Source: Gimesia maris
GTDB lineage: Bacteria; Planctomycetota; Planctomycetia; Planctomycetales; Planctomycetaceae
DNA length: 64,000 nucleotides
NCBI RefSeq assembly: GCF_008298035.1
Contig: NZ_CP042910.1
Coordinates: 620,001-684,000, forward strand
Direction: 5' to 3'
The stretch's first letter is position 1, and each line of letters opens with the position of its first letter. Shown in pieces: positions 34,944 to 43,111 of this stretch. Below the pieces are notes generated by a model. The model saw only the letters and a program-made list of their open reading frames with translations, did not search any database and was not told the DNA's origin. The position numbers were made by a program, and so were the translations under genes.

Positions 34944-35834
34944 ATGGCTTCAACACCTTCGGTTAAAAATAATATGCAACCATCCGACAAGACGACTTCC
35001 GATCAATCTAAAGGCCCGATCGTTCGTCCTTCGATTCCAGAGGGAAAGAGCATGCGGACGGCCGACGAATTAGCCCAGGCCACTGAAAAAATCAGTGTGA
35101 GTGATTTGTCGTTTTATTATTCGGAGAATCGTGCATTAACAGATATCTCGCTTTCCATACCAGAACGCTGTGTAACTGCCTTTATTGGACCTTCGGGTTG
35201 TGGCAAGTCAACATTTTTGCGATGTCTTAATCGAATGAACGACATGATTGAAGGCACGCGGGTAGAAGGAGAGATTCTGTTGGAGGGGCAGGATATTTAT
35301 TCGTCTCGAACAGATATCGTCACATTGCGCAAACGGATTGGAATGGTATTCCAGAAGTCCACACCCTTTCCTAAATCCATTTTTGATAATGTCTCTTTTG
35401 GTCCTAAGATCGCCGGCATTCGCAAGAAAAAAGATTTATTCGAGATTGTAGAACGTTCACTGCAGCGCTCTGCTCTCTGGGATGAAGTCAAGGATCGTTT
35501 GACTGATTCAGCCCTCAATCTTTCAGGGGGGCAGCAGCAGCGGCTGTGTATTGCACGGGCACTGGCGAATGATCCGGATATTCTGCTGATGGATGAGCCG
35601 GCTTCTGCACTGGACCCCGCATCCACTGCACGGATTGAAGATTTAATCTTCGAGTTGAAAGAGCAGTATACGATCGTGATTGTGACACATAATATGCAGC
35701 AGGCCGCGCGTGTTTCTGACCAGGCTGCGTTTTTCTATCAGGGGTTGCTGATAGAATCGGGGGCGACTGAAGAGTTATTTACGAATCCCAAGAAACAACA
35801 GACCGAAGACTATATTACAGGCAGATTTGGATAA
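34944..35834 (+). CDS. pstB: phosphate ABC transporter ATPase PstB
   Basis: A 296-residue ABC ATPase. Walker A is [10 protein letters not shown] at residues 81-90, the signature LSGGQQQR is intact, and Walker B is [14 protein letters not shown]. An [19 protein letters not shown] segment is specific to PstB. It has about 45 extra residues before the ABC core, rich in Ser, Lys and Thr; the translation start could therefore lie downstream, but no better ribosome binding site is seen. phoU follows four bases after its stop. Confidence 0.96.
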   Translation: MASTPSVKNNMQPSDKTTSDQSKGPIVRPSIPEGKSMRTADELAQATEKISVSDLSFYYSENRALTDISLSIPERCVTAFIGPSGCGKSTFLRCLNRMNDMIEGTRVEGEILLEGQDIYSSRTDIVTLRKRIGMVFQKSTPFPKSIFDNVSFGPKIAGIRKKKDLFEIVERSLQRSALWDEVKDRLTDSALNLSGGQQQRLCIARALANDPDILLMDEPASALDPASTARIEDLIFELKEQYTIVIVTHNMQQAARVSDQAAFFYQGLLIESGATEELFTNPKKQQTEDYITGRFG

Positions 35835-35838
35835 GCCG

Positions 35839-36510
35839 ATGACAAAGCACTTACAGCGCGATATGGAGTCACTTGAAAGGGAGATCATCACACAATCTTC
35901 GCTGGTTGAAGAAATGATCTCCAAGGCCAGTCGTGCGCTCTATGAAGTTCATGTTGATCTGGCGAATGAAGTCATAGAGAAAGAACGCGCGATCAACGAG
36001 AGTGAAGTGAAAATCGAAGAAGAATGTCTGAAAATTCTGGCATTGCATCAACCGGTCGCCGTGGATTTACGTGAGACGGCAACCGTGTTGAAAATCAATA
36101 ATGATCTGGAGCGAATTGCCGATCTGGCAGTGAATATCGCAGAACGGACCATTGGGCTGTCGCACTATCCCAACTTTCGCATCCCGGCTTCTCTGGAACC
36201 GATGACGAAAGTCACCGTATCCATGCTGCGTGATGCCATAGATGCCTTTATTGATTTTGATTCAGAAAAAGCACGCAGTGTCTGTAAGCGTGATGACATT
36301 GTTGACGGTTACAACCGGGAGATCATCAATGAAATTTATCAGTTGATGCAGACAGATCCCAATCTGATTAAGCCGGCATTACATTTCTTTTCCTCAGCTC
36401 GCCATATCGAACGTATTGCCGACCATACAACTAATATTGCTGAAGATGTGATTTATCTGACCGAGGGCGAAATTGTCCGCCATCGTCATAAAGAAACATT
36501 TTCTACCTGA
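35839..36510 (+). CDS. phoU: phosphate-signalling regulator PhoU
   Basis: A 223-residue all-helical protein of two PhoU domains. It links PstSCAB activity to PhoR so that the Pho response is off when phosphate is plentiful. The metal-cluster motif (D/ExxxD) appears in NNDLERIADLAVNIAERT and again in ARHIERIADHTTNIAEDVIYL, each once per domain. The ATG at 35839 is chosen; an in-frame TTG at 35827 overlaps pstB. It lies between pstB and phoB, as in many pst-pho operons. Confidence 0.95.
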   Translation: MTKHLQRDMESLEREIITQSSLVEEMISKASRALYEVHVDLANEVIEKERAINESEVKIEEECLKILALHQPVAVDLRETATVLKINNDLERIADLAVNIAERTIGLSHYPNFRIPASLEPMTKVTVSMLRDAIDAFIDFDSEKARSVCKRDDIVDGYNREIINEIYQLMQTDPNLIKPALHFFSSARHIERIADHTTNIAEDVIYLTEGEIVRHRHKETFST

Positions 36511-36542
36511 TTCTATCTCATTAAGATGGTATAAAAAAAGAT

Positions 36543-37256
36543 ATGTCAAAGAAACGCATTCTTGTGATTGAAGATGATCGTTCTCTCTCTGAAGTTCTCG
36601 CATATAATTTGCGACAGGAGAAATACGATGCCGTGGTTGCCCTGGATGGAATGGATGGCTTGCGTCAGGCGCAACTGAAAACACCGGACCTGATCATTCT
36701 GGACCTGATGCTTCCCCAGATGGATGGGCTGGAAGTCTGTCGCCGGCTCCGCTCGGATCCGGTCACCAGTAATGTTCTGATACTGATGCTGACAGCCAAG
36801 TCGGAAGAAACCGACCAGGTGGTAGGTTTCACATTAGGGGCCGATGATTACGTCACCAAACCATTCAGCGTCAAGATTCTACTGGAGCGGATCAAAGCAT
36901 TGCTCAGACGTCGTGAAAGTAACGGCGAAGCATCAGATACGATTGTCAGTCAAGGAGTGATGATCGACCGCAGGCGTCATCGCGTCATGATTGATGATGT
37001 CCCGATCTCGTTGACTCGGAGTGAATTTGAACTGCTGGAAGCACTTGTTCGTCAACCGGGTCGGGTTTTCTCTCGTGCAGAGCTGATTGATGCCGCCCTG
37101 GGAGACGATGCCCTGGTTCTGGAGCGAACGATCGATGTGCATATCCGGGCCTTACGTCAGAAGCTGGAAAAGCATTCCGAACTGATTGAGACAGTCCGTG
37201 GAGTTGGTTATCGTTTCCGCGACCCTGATACAGCCTTCAAAAAACAGACTACATAA
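36543..37256 (+). CDS. phoB: PhoB-type response regulator
   Basis: A 237-residue OmpR/PhoB-family regulator. The receiver domain (1-120) has the acidic pocket Glu10-Asp11-Asp12, phospho-acceptor Asp54 in IILDLMLPQMDG, the conserved Thr in LMLTAKSEE and Lys in DDYVTKPFS. The C-terminal winged helix (about 135-230) has LTRSEFELLEALV and RTIDVHIRALRQKLE. It closes the pho locus, 32 bases after phoU, and a strong terminator follows. The expected target is the three-unit box before pstS. Confidence 0.95.
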   Translation: MSKKRILVIEDDRSLSEVLAYNLRQEKYDAVVALDGMDGLRQAQLKTPDLIILDLMLPQMDGLEVCRRLRSDPVTSNVLILMLTAKSEETDQVVGFTLGADDYVTKPFSVKILLERIKALLRRRESNGEASDTIVSQGVMIDRRRHRVMIDDVPISLTRSEFELLEALVRQPGRVFSRAELIDAALGDDALVLERTIDVHIRALRQKLEKHSELIETVRGVGYRFRDPDTAFKKQTT

Positions 37257-37278
37257 AACGTTCAAGCGAATCTTGAAT

Positions 37279-37316
37279 AAACAGGCCTGCTGTAAGTAAA
37301 TAGCAGGTCTGTTTTT
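37279..37316 (+). terminator. terminator of the pst-pho operon
   Basis: AACAGGCCTGCT (37280-37291) pairs with AGCAGGTCTGTT (37302-37313), then T residues. It ends the phoB transcript. Confidence 0.85.
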
Positions 37317-37431
37317 GTACCTGAAGTATGAAGCAGGATGATTTTCACGGATGAGTAGCTCTGTGGGTATACATGAGAATACTTTTCAGGAGGTGTCTCT
37401 CCCATAACACAAAAAACTTATTTGAGAGTAG

Positions 37432-37459
37432 TTGACAGTTCTCAAAAGTCCGATATACT
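37432..37459 (+). promoter_or_regulatory. sigma-70-type promoter for bfd
   Basis: TTGACA (37432-37437) and TATACT (37454-37459) with a 16-base spacer, close to consensus. Six-base inverted arms TTGAGA (37422) and TCTCAA (37440) straddle the -35. Confidence 0.75.
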
Positions 37460-37468
37460 ATTCTTAGT

Positions 37469-37483
37469 TGAGACTGAGTCTCA
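37469..37483. promoter_or_regulatory. candidate Fur box
   Basis: TGAGACT-G-AGTCTCA, a perfect 7-1-7 inverted repeat, the geometry of Fur-family operators. It lies about 10 bases past the -10, where binding would block transcription. The gene downstream is a bacterioferritin-associated ferredoxin, a classic iron-regulated gene. Confidence 0.6.
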
Positions 37484-37628
37484 TACTCTACTTGCAGTGA
37501 GGCCAACCAGAAAACGGGGTTTAAAGACCGTTCCTACCTGATCGAATCCCGTAATCACCATGCAACCAGCTTTCAATTAAAAAGCATCAGTCACAACGGA
37601 TGCGACTGATGCCAGGGTATAACGCGAA

Positions 37629-37916
37629 ATGTCTACCGTTACCGAGAGCCAGTTTGAACGATCCACGGCAATCCCCGTTCCTGAGATTGCTCCCCGTCGA
37701 AAATTTCTCTGCCACTGTCTGAAAGTGACGCCAGAAGAAGTCCAGCAGTGCATTACTGTCAGCAATGCTGAGACAGTGCATGAAGTGACCCGAGGCTGTG
37801 GTGCTGGGAAAGGTTGCACGGCCTGCCATTGTCGGATTAAAGACCTGCTGGCAGGTTCCTGCGATGAGTGTGGCCAGTCCAAGCGGCGTTGCCTGTGTGC
37901 GGCGCAGCCAGCTTAG
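37629..37916 (+). CDS. bfd: bacterioferritin-associated ferredoxin-like protein
   Basis: A 95-residue [2Fe-2S] protein of the BFD family, which binds bacterioferritin and passes electrons to release stored iron. The four ligand cysteines match the family: Cys28-x-Cys30 and Cys63-x-x-Cys66, in FLCHCLKVTPEEV and GCGAGKGCTAC. Beyond the domain is a short tail with four more cysteines (Cys78, Cys81, Cys88, Cys90: SCDECGQSKRRCLC). Such a tail is not part of classical Bfd and could hold a second metal. The bacterioferritin gene is convergent, 77 bases away, and shares the terminator. Confidence 0.88.
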   Translation: MSTVTESQFERSTAIPVPEIAPRRKFLCHCLKVTPEEVQQCITVSNAETVHEVTRGCGAGKGCTACHCRIKDLLAGSCDECGQSKRRCLCAAQPA

Positions 37917-37932
37917 TCTGCTCTTTACCACC

Positions 37933-37955
37933 AAAGCCCCTTTTCGGGGCTTTTT
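37933..37955. terminator. terminator between bfd and bacterioferritin
   Basis: AAGCCCC-ttttc-GGGGCTT followed by T residues. Being A-flanked on the other side, it can also serve the convergent bacterioferritin gene. Confidence 0.85.
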
Positions 37956-37993
37956 CTGTTTGTTAACAGTCCGTAAACCGCCGGTTTGCTCTG

Positions 37994-38464
37994 TTATTCG
38001 TGGATCTGTCCTGCCAGGTAGTTCTGGATTCCAACCTGTTTGATCAGTTCCATCTGCGATTCGCACCAGTCGATGCTTTCTTCAGATTCAACGACCATCT
38101 GATCCATCAATTCGCGGCTGCCAGCATCTTTTTCTTCGTGACACAGTTCAATTGCCGAGTTATAGGTAGACACGCCTTTCATCTCCAGTTCGAGGCTGTT
38201 CTGGATCTGTTCCTCTACCGTTTTGCCTACACGAATGACATCGTATCGGGCAATTTCAGGCACTCCTTCCAAGTACAGGATCCGGTCGATGACCTGGTCA
38301 GCGTGTTTCATTTCTTCAATGGATTCATCATAAAAGTGCTTGGCCAACTTAGCAAAACCCCAGTCTTTACACATCTTCGATGAGATAAAATACAGGTTGA
38401 TGGCTGTCAACTCGATTGTGAGTCCCTCGTTCAGTGCGTCGATTATTTTCTGACTACCCTTCAT
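37994..38464 (-). CDS. bfr: bacterioferritin
   Basis: A 156-residue ferritin-like iron-storage protein that forms a hollow 24-mer. The ATG at 38464 is fixed by the family N-terminus (MKGSQKIIDALNEGLTIEL); the longer open frame upstream is unrelated. Ferroxidase residues Glu18, Glu51 and His54 are in place, and Met52 is the residue that ligates haem between subunits in true bacterioferritins. Later helices carry ELEMKGVSTYNSAI and EESIDWCESQMELI. It is convergent with the bfd gene, so storage and release genes are adjacent. Confidence 0.95.
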   Translation of the reverse strand: MKGSQKIIDALNEGLTIELTAINLYFISSKMCKDWGFAKLAKHFYDESIEEMKHADQVIDRILYLEGVPEIARYDVIRVGKTVEEQIQNSLELEMKGVSTYNSAIELCHEEKDAGSRELMDQMVVESEESIDWCESQMELIKQVGIQNYLAGQIHE

Positions 38465-38665
38465 TGGTCTTGTCTTTCTCTTTTTGTTTTCTGGAAATGC
38501 TGCCTTCAACCTGGAGACACGCCGCTTGTAGTATTCGTGAATTGGGGGATATGTTCCAGACTGAAACTGTCTAAAATCCGCTATTTTCCAGTATTGAAAC
38601 GAGATCTCTCTCGTCACGGCTCTGCAGCAGAAAAATTTGAAACAGATTCTCAATTTAGATCTGTT

Positions 38666-39466
38666 TTATGGTTCCAGCTTGAGAAGTTCGACTTTGCGGA
38701 ATTCAATCGGATGGCTTTCCGACTGCAGCGATATGGTACCTTTTTCAAGCATGAGGGGGGCACCCTGCTGAATCAGTTTTTTAGCATCGCCATCCTCAGG
38801 GTCCAACTGAGGCTTCGTGTAGGACAGCACTGTTTTTCCATCAATCATGTGTTTGATGATTTTGTTTCCTTGGACTTCGACTTCCACGGTGACCCATTGA
38901 TCTCCGTGATAGGTTTTGGAATTCGAGTTGACACAGTGTGGTTTAAACAGCTTGTCATCCATGACAACGTGCGTGCCCGGCGTACACAGATTGGCGGTTG
39001 TGCGGGTCCCTGTCCCTTTGCCACCGAGTAACTGCACTTCAATGGAGACAGGAAATTTCTGGTCTTTCGACATGCTTTCCGGTGTCTGGCCGTGAACCAT
39101 GATTCCACTGTTGCGCAAGGCCCAGCCTGGTCCCCCTGTGGACTGCTCCCCGGTGAATCGATATTCGACACGGATGACGTAATGGGAAAAAGGAGTTTTG
39201 TAGAACAGGTGTCCGAATTTTTCTGCAAATTCACCGTACTGATCATAGCCCACTTTCAGTAATCCATCTTCAACGCGGAATGTATTGCCAAAGTTCTCAT
39301 TCACATCGTAGCCTCGGATTTTTACCGTCCAGTCATCCAGGTCTTTTCCATTGAAGAGTGGGATCCATTTTTTTTCCGCAGGGGTATCGTCTGCAGATGC
39401 AAGCGGACCAATACAGAGGGATAAAAACAGGCACAGGCAGAACGTCAGGGATGAGGCAGATTTCAC
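38666..39466 (-). CDS. exported DUF1080 (3-keto-disaccharide hydrolase family) protein
   Basis: A 266-residue exported protein. Residues 1-25 are a signal peptide (hydrophobic FCLCLFLSLCIG, then PLASA). The rest is one DUF1080 domain, a concanavalin-like beta-sandwich, beginning KKWIPLFNGKDLDDWTVK and including SGIMVHGQTPESM and a C-terminal IEFRKVELLKLEP. Some members hydrolyse 3-keto-glycosides. The same domain is fused at the C-terminus of the 1742-residue protein at 47226. A solo gene here, no operon partner. Confidence 0.88.
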   Translation of the reverse strand: MKSASSLTFCLCLFLSLCIGPLASADDTPAEKKWIPLFNGKDLDDWTVKIRGYDVNENFGNTFRVEDGLLKVGYDQYGEFAEKFGHLFYKTPFSHYVIRVEYRFTGEQSTGGPGWALRNSGIMVHGQTPESMSKDQKFPVSIEVQLLGGKGTGTRTTANLCTPGTHVVMDDKLFKPHCVNSNSKTYHGDQWVTVEVEVQGNKIIKHMIDGKTVLSYTKPQLDPEDGDAKKLIQQGAPLMLEKGTISLQSESHPIEFRKVELLKLEP

Positions 39467-39683
39467 GAAACAGTTCCTTGATCACGGCGCGGGTAATACA
39501 GGCAGGACAACAGACGGTTCGTTGACCATGAGTCTTGAGTTGTCAGGCAGGATGAATATACGGGTTCATCCGGTCGACCATTGATCGATTATAAACTGCG
39601 CAACAGCAAATGACACGTTTTTGCGATCGAACTTTGCAGATTTCAACGAGTCTCAGTAAAGCATGTCAGATAATGAACTCCAT

Positions 39684-39718
39684 ACACAAAAAACGCCCGT
39701 TATAAATAACGGGCGTTT
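39684..39718 (-). terminator. terminator of the small lipoprotein gene
   Basis: AAACGCCCGTTA-taaa-TAACGGGCGTTT, a perfect 12-bp stem. On the minus strand it is followed by a run of T residues. Confidence 0.88.
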
Positions 39719-39756
39719 AAATTCAGTAGTGTACCAGAGAACTGGTTTCGGCGGGC

Positions 39757-39990
39757 TTAGCTGCCGGATTCTTCTGTTTTAGGTGCAGCGGGCTCTTCGC
39801 CACCTTCTGGCACTTCAGCGCCGGCACCGCCTGTTGTGGAACCAGCTTCAGCGGGAGCTTCTGCAGCGGGAGCTTCTTCTGTTGCAGGGGCAGGAGCATC
39901 TGCTGCAGGTTTACCGCATCCAACGGCCCATGCTGAAATACTGATAGTTGCCAGCACGACGAACAGTCGGCTCAGTTTTGTGAAAGACAT
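39757..39990 (-). CDS. small acidic Ala/Pro/Glu-rich lipoprotein
   Basis: A 77-residue lipoprotein. Signal with lipobox Ala-Val-Gly-Cys (Cys25). The remaining 50 residues are low-complexity Ala, Pro, Glu and Gly, without a fold. Perhaps an envelope spacer or a decayed, free-standing lipoprotein tail. A good terminator follows, which supports a real gene. Function unknown. Confidence 0.75.
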   Translation of the reverse strand: MSFTKLSRLFVVLATISISAWAVGCGKPAADAPAPATEEAPAAEAPAEAGSTTGGAGAEVPEGGEEPAAPKTEESGS

Positions 39991-40630
39991 TATTGTCCCT
40001 TCCGAATAGTTGTTGTAGAAAATGAGTCACTTGGTCTCTGTCTATCAAAGACATTGTCTAAAAGCATTAAAAAATGAGATACGGCAGATTTCAAGCGACA
40101 TTCATCTTTTAAACTCATATTTCAGTTTGAAATCACTGAAAGGCAACTGTTTTTTCAGTTCAGTTGACTCTTCCCGGCGAATAGAAAATCGGAACTGAAG
40201 GGGTGAACCGGATTAACAGATAACGGTAGTCCTTGAGAATCAGGCTGGTTGGGATGCCAAAAACTGGGAAAAAGGTCAAGATGAAATCCGGGTAAACCCT
40301 CATTTTCAGTCAGAAACTTAAAGAATCGGTTTTTTAGAATTCTCAAAATTTTTATAAGAAACTTTGATATAACAGTTTGCTAATTCGTTCAGGGTTTGTC
40401 ACACTTATCTCAGGTTGATAAACGCTGAAATGGTTTTTTATCTTATTCGCATAAGTGTCCAATTCACCGGCAACCTGATTTTGTCATTATTTTGCGTTAT
40501 AATACGCTGTGCGTATTTTTTCAGTGTGTCACTATTTATGAGCGAATTTGCTAAAAGTGGTGATCAGTTACAGAGTGACAATAAACTCCGTTTTATTGTC
40601 GAGAGACTTTTAAGTTAGAGGATGGGCTTT
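39991..40630. other. AT-rich gap before the cold-shock gene
   Basis: 640 bases. A minus-strand open frame (40155-40346) has no motif and is rejected. The right part holds the promoter-like and hairpin elements of the cold-shock gene. The rest is AT-rich with nothing else recognised. Confidence 0.45.
40498..40524 (+). promoter_or_regulatory. TATAAT overlapped by a short hairpin with T-tract
   Basis: TATAAT (40498-40503) is a consensus -10 with a weak CTGATT 17 bases upstream. Overlapping it, AATACGC-tgt-GCGTATT (40501-40517) is a hairpin followed by T residues, which looks like a small terminator. If the promoter is used, the transcript starts inside the hairpin; if an upstream promoter is used, the hairpin could attenuate. 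Confidence 0.45.
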
Positions 40631-40828
40631 ATGGCCACTGGAACAATCAAAAAAATTACTGAAAAAGGGTTTGGCTTCATTAACGATGGCCAACAGGACA
40701 TCTTTTTTCATCTCTCATCACTGGATGGTGTCACATTCGATCAACTGGTTGAAGGCCAAACTGTAGAGTTTGAAACCGAAAAGAGTGATCGAGGCCTGCG
40801 TGCAGTTCGAGTTACTACTTCCGAGTAG
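40631..40828 (+). CDS. cold-shock protein
   Basis: A 65-residue CspA-family single-stranded nucleic-acid-binding protein. Both RNP motifs are present: KGFGFI at residues 12-17 and DIFFH at about 24-28. The ATG at 40631 is chosen because GAGGATGGG lies at good spacing; an ATG at 40622 would put the site on top of the start. The domain is complete and slightly divergent after the second motif (FDQLVEGQTVEFE). The long AT-rich leader is typical of cold-shock mRNAs. Confidence 0.93.
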   Translation: MATGTIKKITEKGFGFINDGQQDIFFHLSSLDGVTFDQLVEGQTVEFETEKSDRGLRAVRVTTSE

Positions 40829-40846
40829 AATCTAGACAAAAACATT

Positions 40847-41719
40847 TCAATCCCACGCTTCTACGGTATTGTGTAACATCCCGAGCCCCTGTATCTCGAT
40901 GCAGGCCTGGTCTCCAGGCTGAAGATATACGGGGGGTTTACGGGCCATACCAACTCCGGGAGGTGTACCGGTAAAGATGATATCGCCGGGTTCGAGTGTC
41001 AGTATCTGAGACACGAACGCGATTACCTCTTCTATGGTAAAGATAAACTTATCGGTATTGGAATTCTGCAAAACCTCTCCATTAAGTGTCAATTTGATGG
41101 AGAGGCTGTTTGCATTTTTGATCTCATCTGCCGTTACCAGATAAGGGCCAGTCGGAGCAAATGTGTCCGCTGTTTTTCCCAGCAGCCACTGTCCGCCCGG
41201 ACGTCCAATCTGCCAGTCGCGCGCCGAGACATCGTGGCCGTTCATATAGCCGGCAACGTAGTCTGATGCGTTTGCCTGGGTCACGTTACGACATGTTTTA
41301 CCGATCACTGCCACGAGTTCGGCTTCATAGTCAACTTCGCGGGCCACAGAGGGAATCCGTATTGGCTGTCCTGAGCCTGTCACGGAACTGCTGAACTTGC
41401 TGAAACAGACTGGTTCATCAGGGAAGGGCATGCCTGTTTCTTCTGCATGGTCACGGTAATTCAACCCGATACAGAGCACTTTTCCCGGTGAGGGAATCGG
41501 TGCCAGCAGTGTACCTGTTATCTGGCGGTCTGCCTGTTGAGCCTGCTCTGCGGCTGCCTTTGCGCGCTCCAGACCTCCTTCCACTGCCAGAATCCCTTTC
41601 AGCGATCGTGGCAGGTTCTCGTCGAAGGCTGACAGATCAAAAAATGTCAGTTTGTTGTCCTGGTCAATCACAGAGGCAACTTGAATGCCATTTTCAGTCT
41701 GGATCGTCGCTAACTTCAT
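40847..41719 (-). CDS. fumarylacetoacetate hydrolase family protein
   Basis: A 290-residue enzyme of the FAH superfamily, which covers hydrolases, isomerases and decarboxylases of beta-keto acids. Substrate unknown. The GLNYRDHAEETG motif begins the catalytic domain near residue 86. Metal ligands lie in DYEAELVAVIG and in GYMNGHDVSARDWQ. GDIIFTGTPPGVG near the C-terminus is the family lid motif. AAGGAG precedes the ATG at 41719. Convergent with the cold-shock gene, leaving only 18 bases between stops. Confidence 0.92.
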   Translation of the reverse strand: MKLATIQTENGIQVASVIDQDNKLTFFDLSAFDENLPRSLKGILAVEGGLERAKAAAEQAQQADRQITGTLLAPIPSPGKVLCIGLNYRDHAEETGMPFPDEPVCFSKFSSSVTGSGQPIRIPSVAREVDYEAELVAVIGKTCRNVTQANASDYVAGYMNGHDVSARDWQIGRPGGQWLLGKTADTFAPTGPYLVTADEIKNANSLSIKLTLNGEVLQNSNTDKFIFTIEEVIAFVSQILTLEPGDIIFTGTPPGVGMARKPPVYLQPGDQACIEIQGLGMLHNTVEAWD

Positions 41720-42024
41720 GCTAGTTATCTCCTTGGATTGTATTTCTGGGACTTCAGGAAGCAGGTTGCAGGTCGTTTCAGATTTGCTGAAATCTTATGT
41801 CGCTGCTTCAGGTGGGGGTAGTGAACGCCAGGATCATAGCTTTCTGTTTCATCGAGATACAGGTCTGTTACTGCTTTTCCTGCCGTGGGTTTCAAATAAC
41901 TGATACGTAAGATTTTCTTCTCGGCGGCGGAATGTTATGCTGTCAGCTGTGAGTTTTCGCTGGTTGACAGCAGGAACTCAGATACAAAAACTCTGTTTCA
42001 GCTCTTATTTATTCGGATGTGATC
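41720..42024. other. divergent gap between FAH gene and purM
   Basis: 305 bases. Two small inverted repeats are seen: TTTCAG/CTGAAA (41776-41792) and GCTGTCA (41939-41945) against TGACAGC (41965-41971). The second could be an operator for purM. No gene is supportable. Confidence 0.4.
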
Positions 42025-43101
42025 ATGACAAAAGCGACCTATAAAGATGCCGGTGTTGACCTGGATCTCTATCAGAAAGCAATGTCTTCCATTCATCCTC
42101 TGCTGGGTAAAACCCACCTGGCGCAAAAAGCACGTGTGATGGATCTGCCAGGCGGTTTTGCCGGCCTCTTCCGTTTGAATAATCCTGAACCTGGACCCGC
42201 GGGACGAAAATATGAAGACCCGGTACTGGTTTCCGGGACGGATGGAGTCGGGACAAAAATCAAAGTGGCCATCGAGGCTGAAACTTATAATACGATCGGT
42301 ATTGACCTGGTCGCCATGTGTGTCAACGACTGTCTCTGCCTGGGGGCGGAGCCCTTGTTCTTTCTCGATTACATCGCCTTAGGCAAGGATGACCCCGAAC
42401 GACTGGTCGAACTCATGGAAGGGGTCAGCAAAGGTTGTGTCCTCTCGAAGTCTGCGTTGCTGGGCGGGGAAACAGCAATTATGCCTGACCTGTACGGCGA
42501 TGGTGACTTTGATATGGCAGGGTTCTCTGTCGGTGTCGTCGAACGCAATCAGGTTCTGGACGGACACGCGATTCAGGCGGGAGATGTTGTATTGGGGCTC
42601 GAATCGAGTGGCTTTCACTCCAACGGTTACAGCCTGATCCGCAAAGTGGTCTTTGAAATGGCAGGGCTGGGGATTAACGATCCGATTGAAGAACTGAATC
42701 AGCGAACCGTGGCCAGTATCCTGCTGGAACCAACCCGAATTTATGCTTCTGCCATCAATTCCGTTGTACGCAGCTATCCTGGTCAGATTGTGATCAGCGG
42801 AATGGCACACATCACAGGGGGAGGTTTGGTAGAAAACATAGAACGGATTCTACCCGCCAATCGCCGAATAGAAATCAAGAGGTCAGCCTGGGAAGTTCCA
42901 CCTGCATTCAACTGGCTGCAGTCACTCGGAAATATTGACGAAGAGGAAATGTTCCGCGTCTTCAATATGGGAATTGGGATGGTCGCCATCGTCAGGGCAG
43001 ATCAGGCGAAAGCGGTTCGTGAAAAACTGCACGCCAGCCAGTGTCCCACACATATACTGGGTAAAGTCACTCAAGGCGACAAGCAGGTCACGCTGATCTG
43101 A
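42025..43101 (+). CDS. purM: phosphoribosylformylglycinamidine cyclo-ligase
   Basis: ATP-dependent AIR synthetase of purine biosynthesis, 358 residues. Signatures are the YKDAGVDLD N-terminus, the VSGTDGVGTKIK loop, the MCVNDCLCLGAEPLFFLDYIA segment and LGGETAIMPDLYG, then ITGGGLVENIERILP. The ATG at 42025 fits the family start; a GTG two codons upstream is possible. No other pur gene is adjacent. Convergent with the DUF5009 gene. Confidence 0.96.
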   Translation: MTKATYKDAGVDLDLYQKAMSSIHPLLGKTHLAQKARVMDLPGGFAGLFRLNNPEPGPAGRKYEDPVLVSGTDGVGTKIKVAIEAETYNTIGIDLVAMCVNDCLCLGAEPLFFLDYIALGKDDPERLVELMEGVSKGCVLSKSALLGGETAIMPDLYGDGDFDMAGFSVGVVERNQVLDGHAIQAGDVVLGLESSGFHSNGYSLIRKVVFEMAGLGINDPIEELNQRTVASILLEPTRIYASAINSVVRSYPGQIVISGMAHITGGGLVENIERILPANRRIEIKRSAWEVPPAFNWLQSLGNIDEEEMFRVFNMGIGMVAIVRADQAKAVREKLHASQCPTHILGKVTQGDKQVTLI

Positions 43102-43111
43102 AGCTTCAATA

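Larger units (their letters stand above)
37317..37628. other. promoter/leader region of the ferredoxin gene
   Basis: 312 bases without a gene. It holds the promoter and Fur-like operator described separately, then about 145 bases of untranslated leader before the start at 37629. Confidence 0.6.

Noticed and set aside
40155-40346. 63-codon minus-strand open frame before the cold-shock gene
   Set aside because: AT-rich chance frame without signal or motif.
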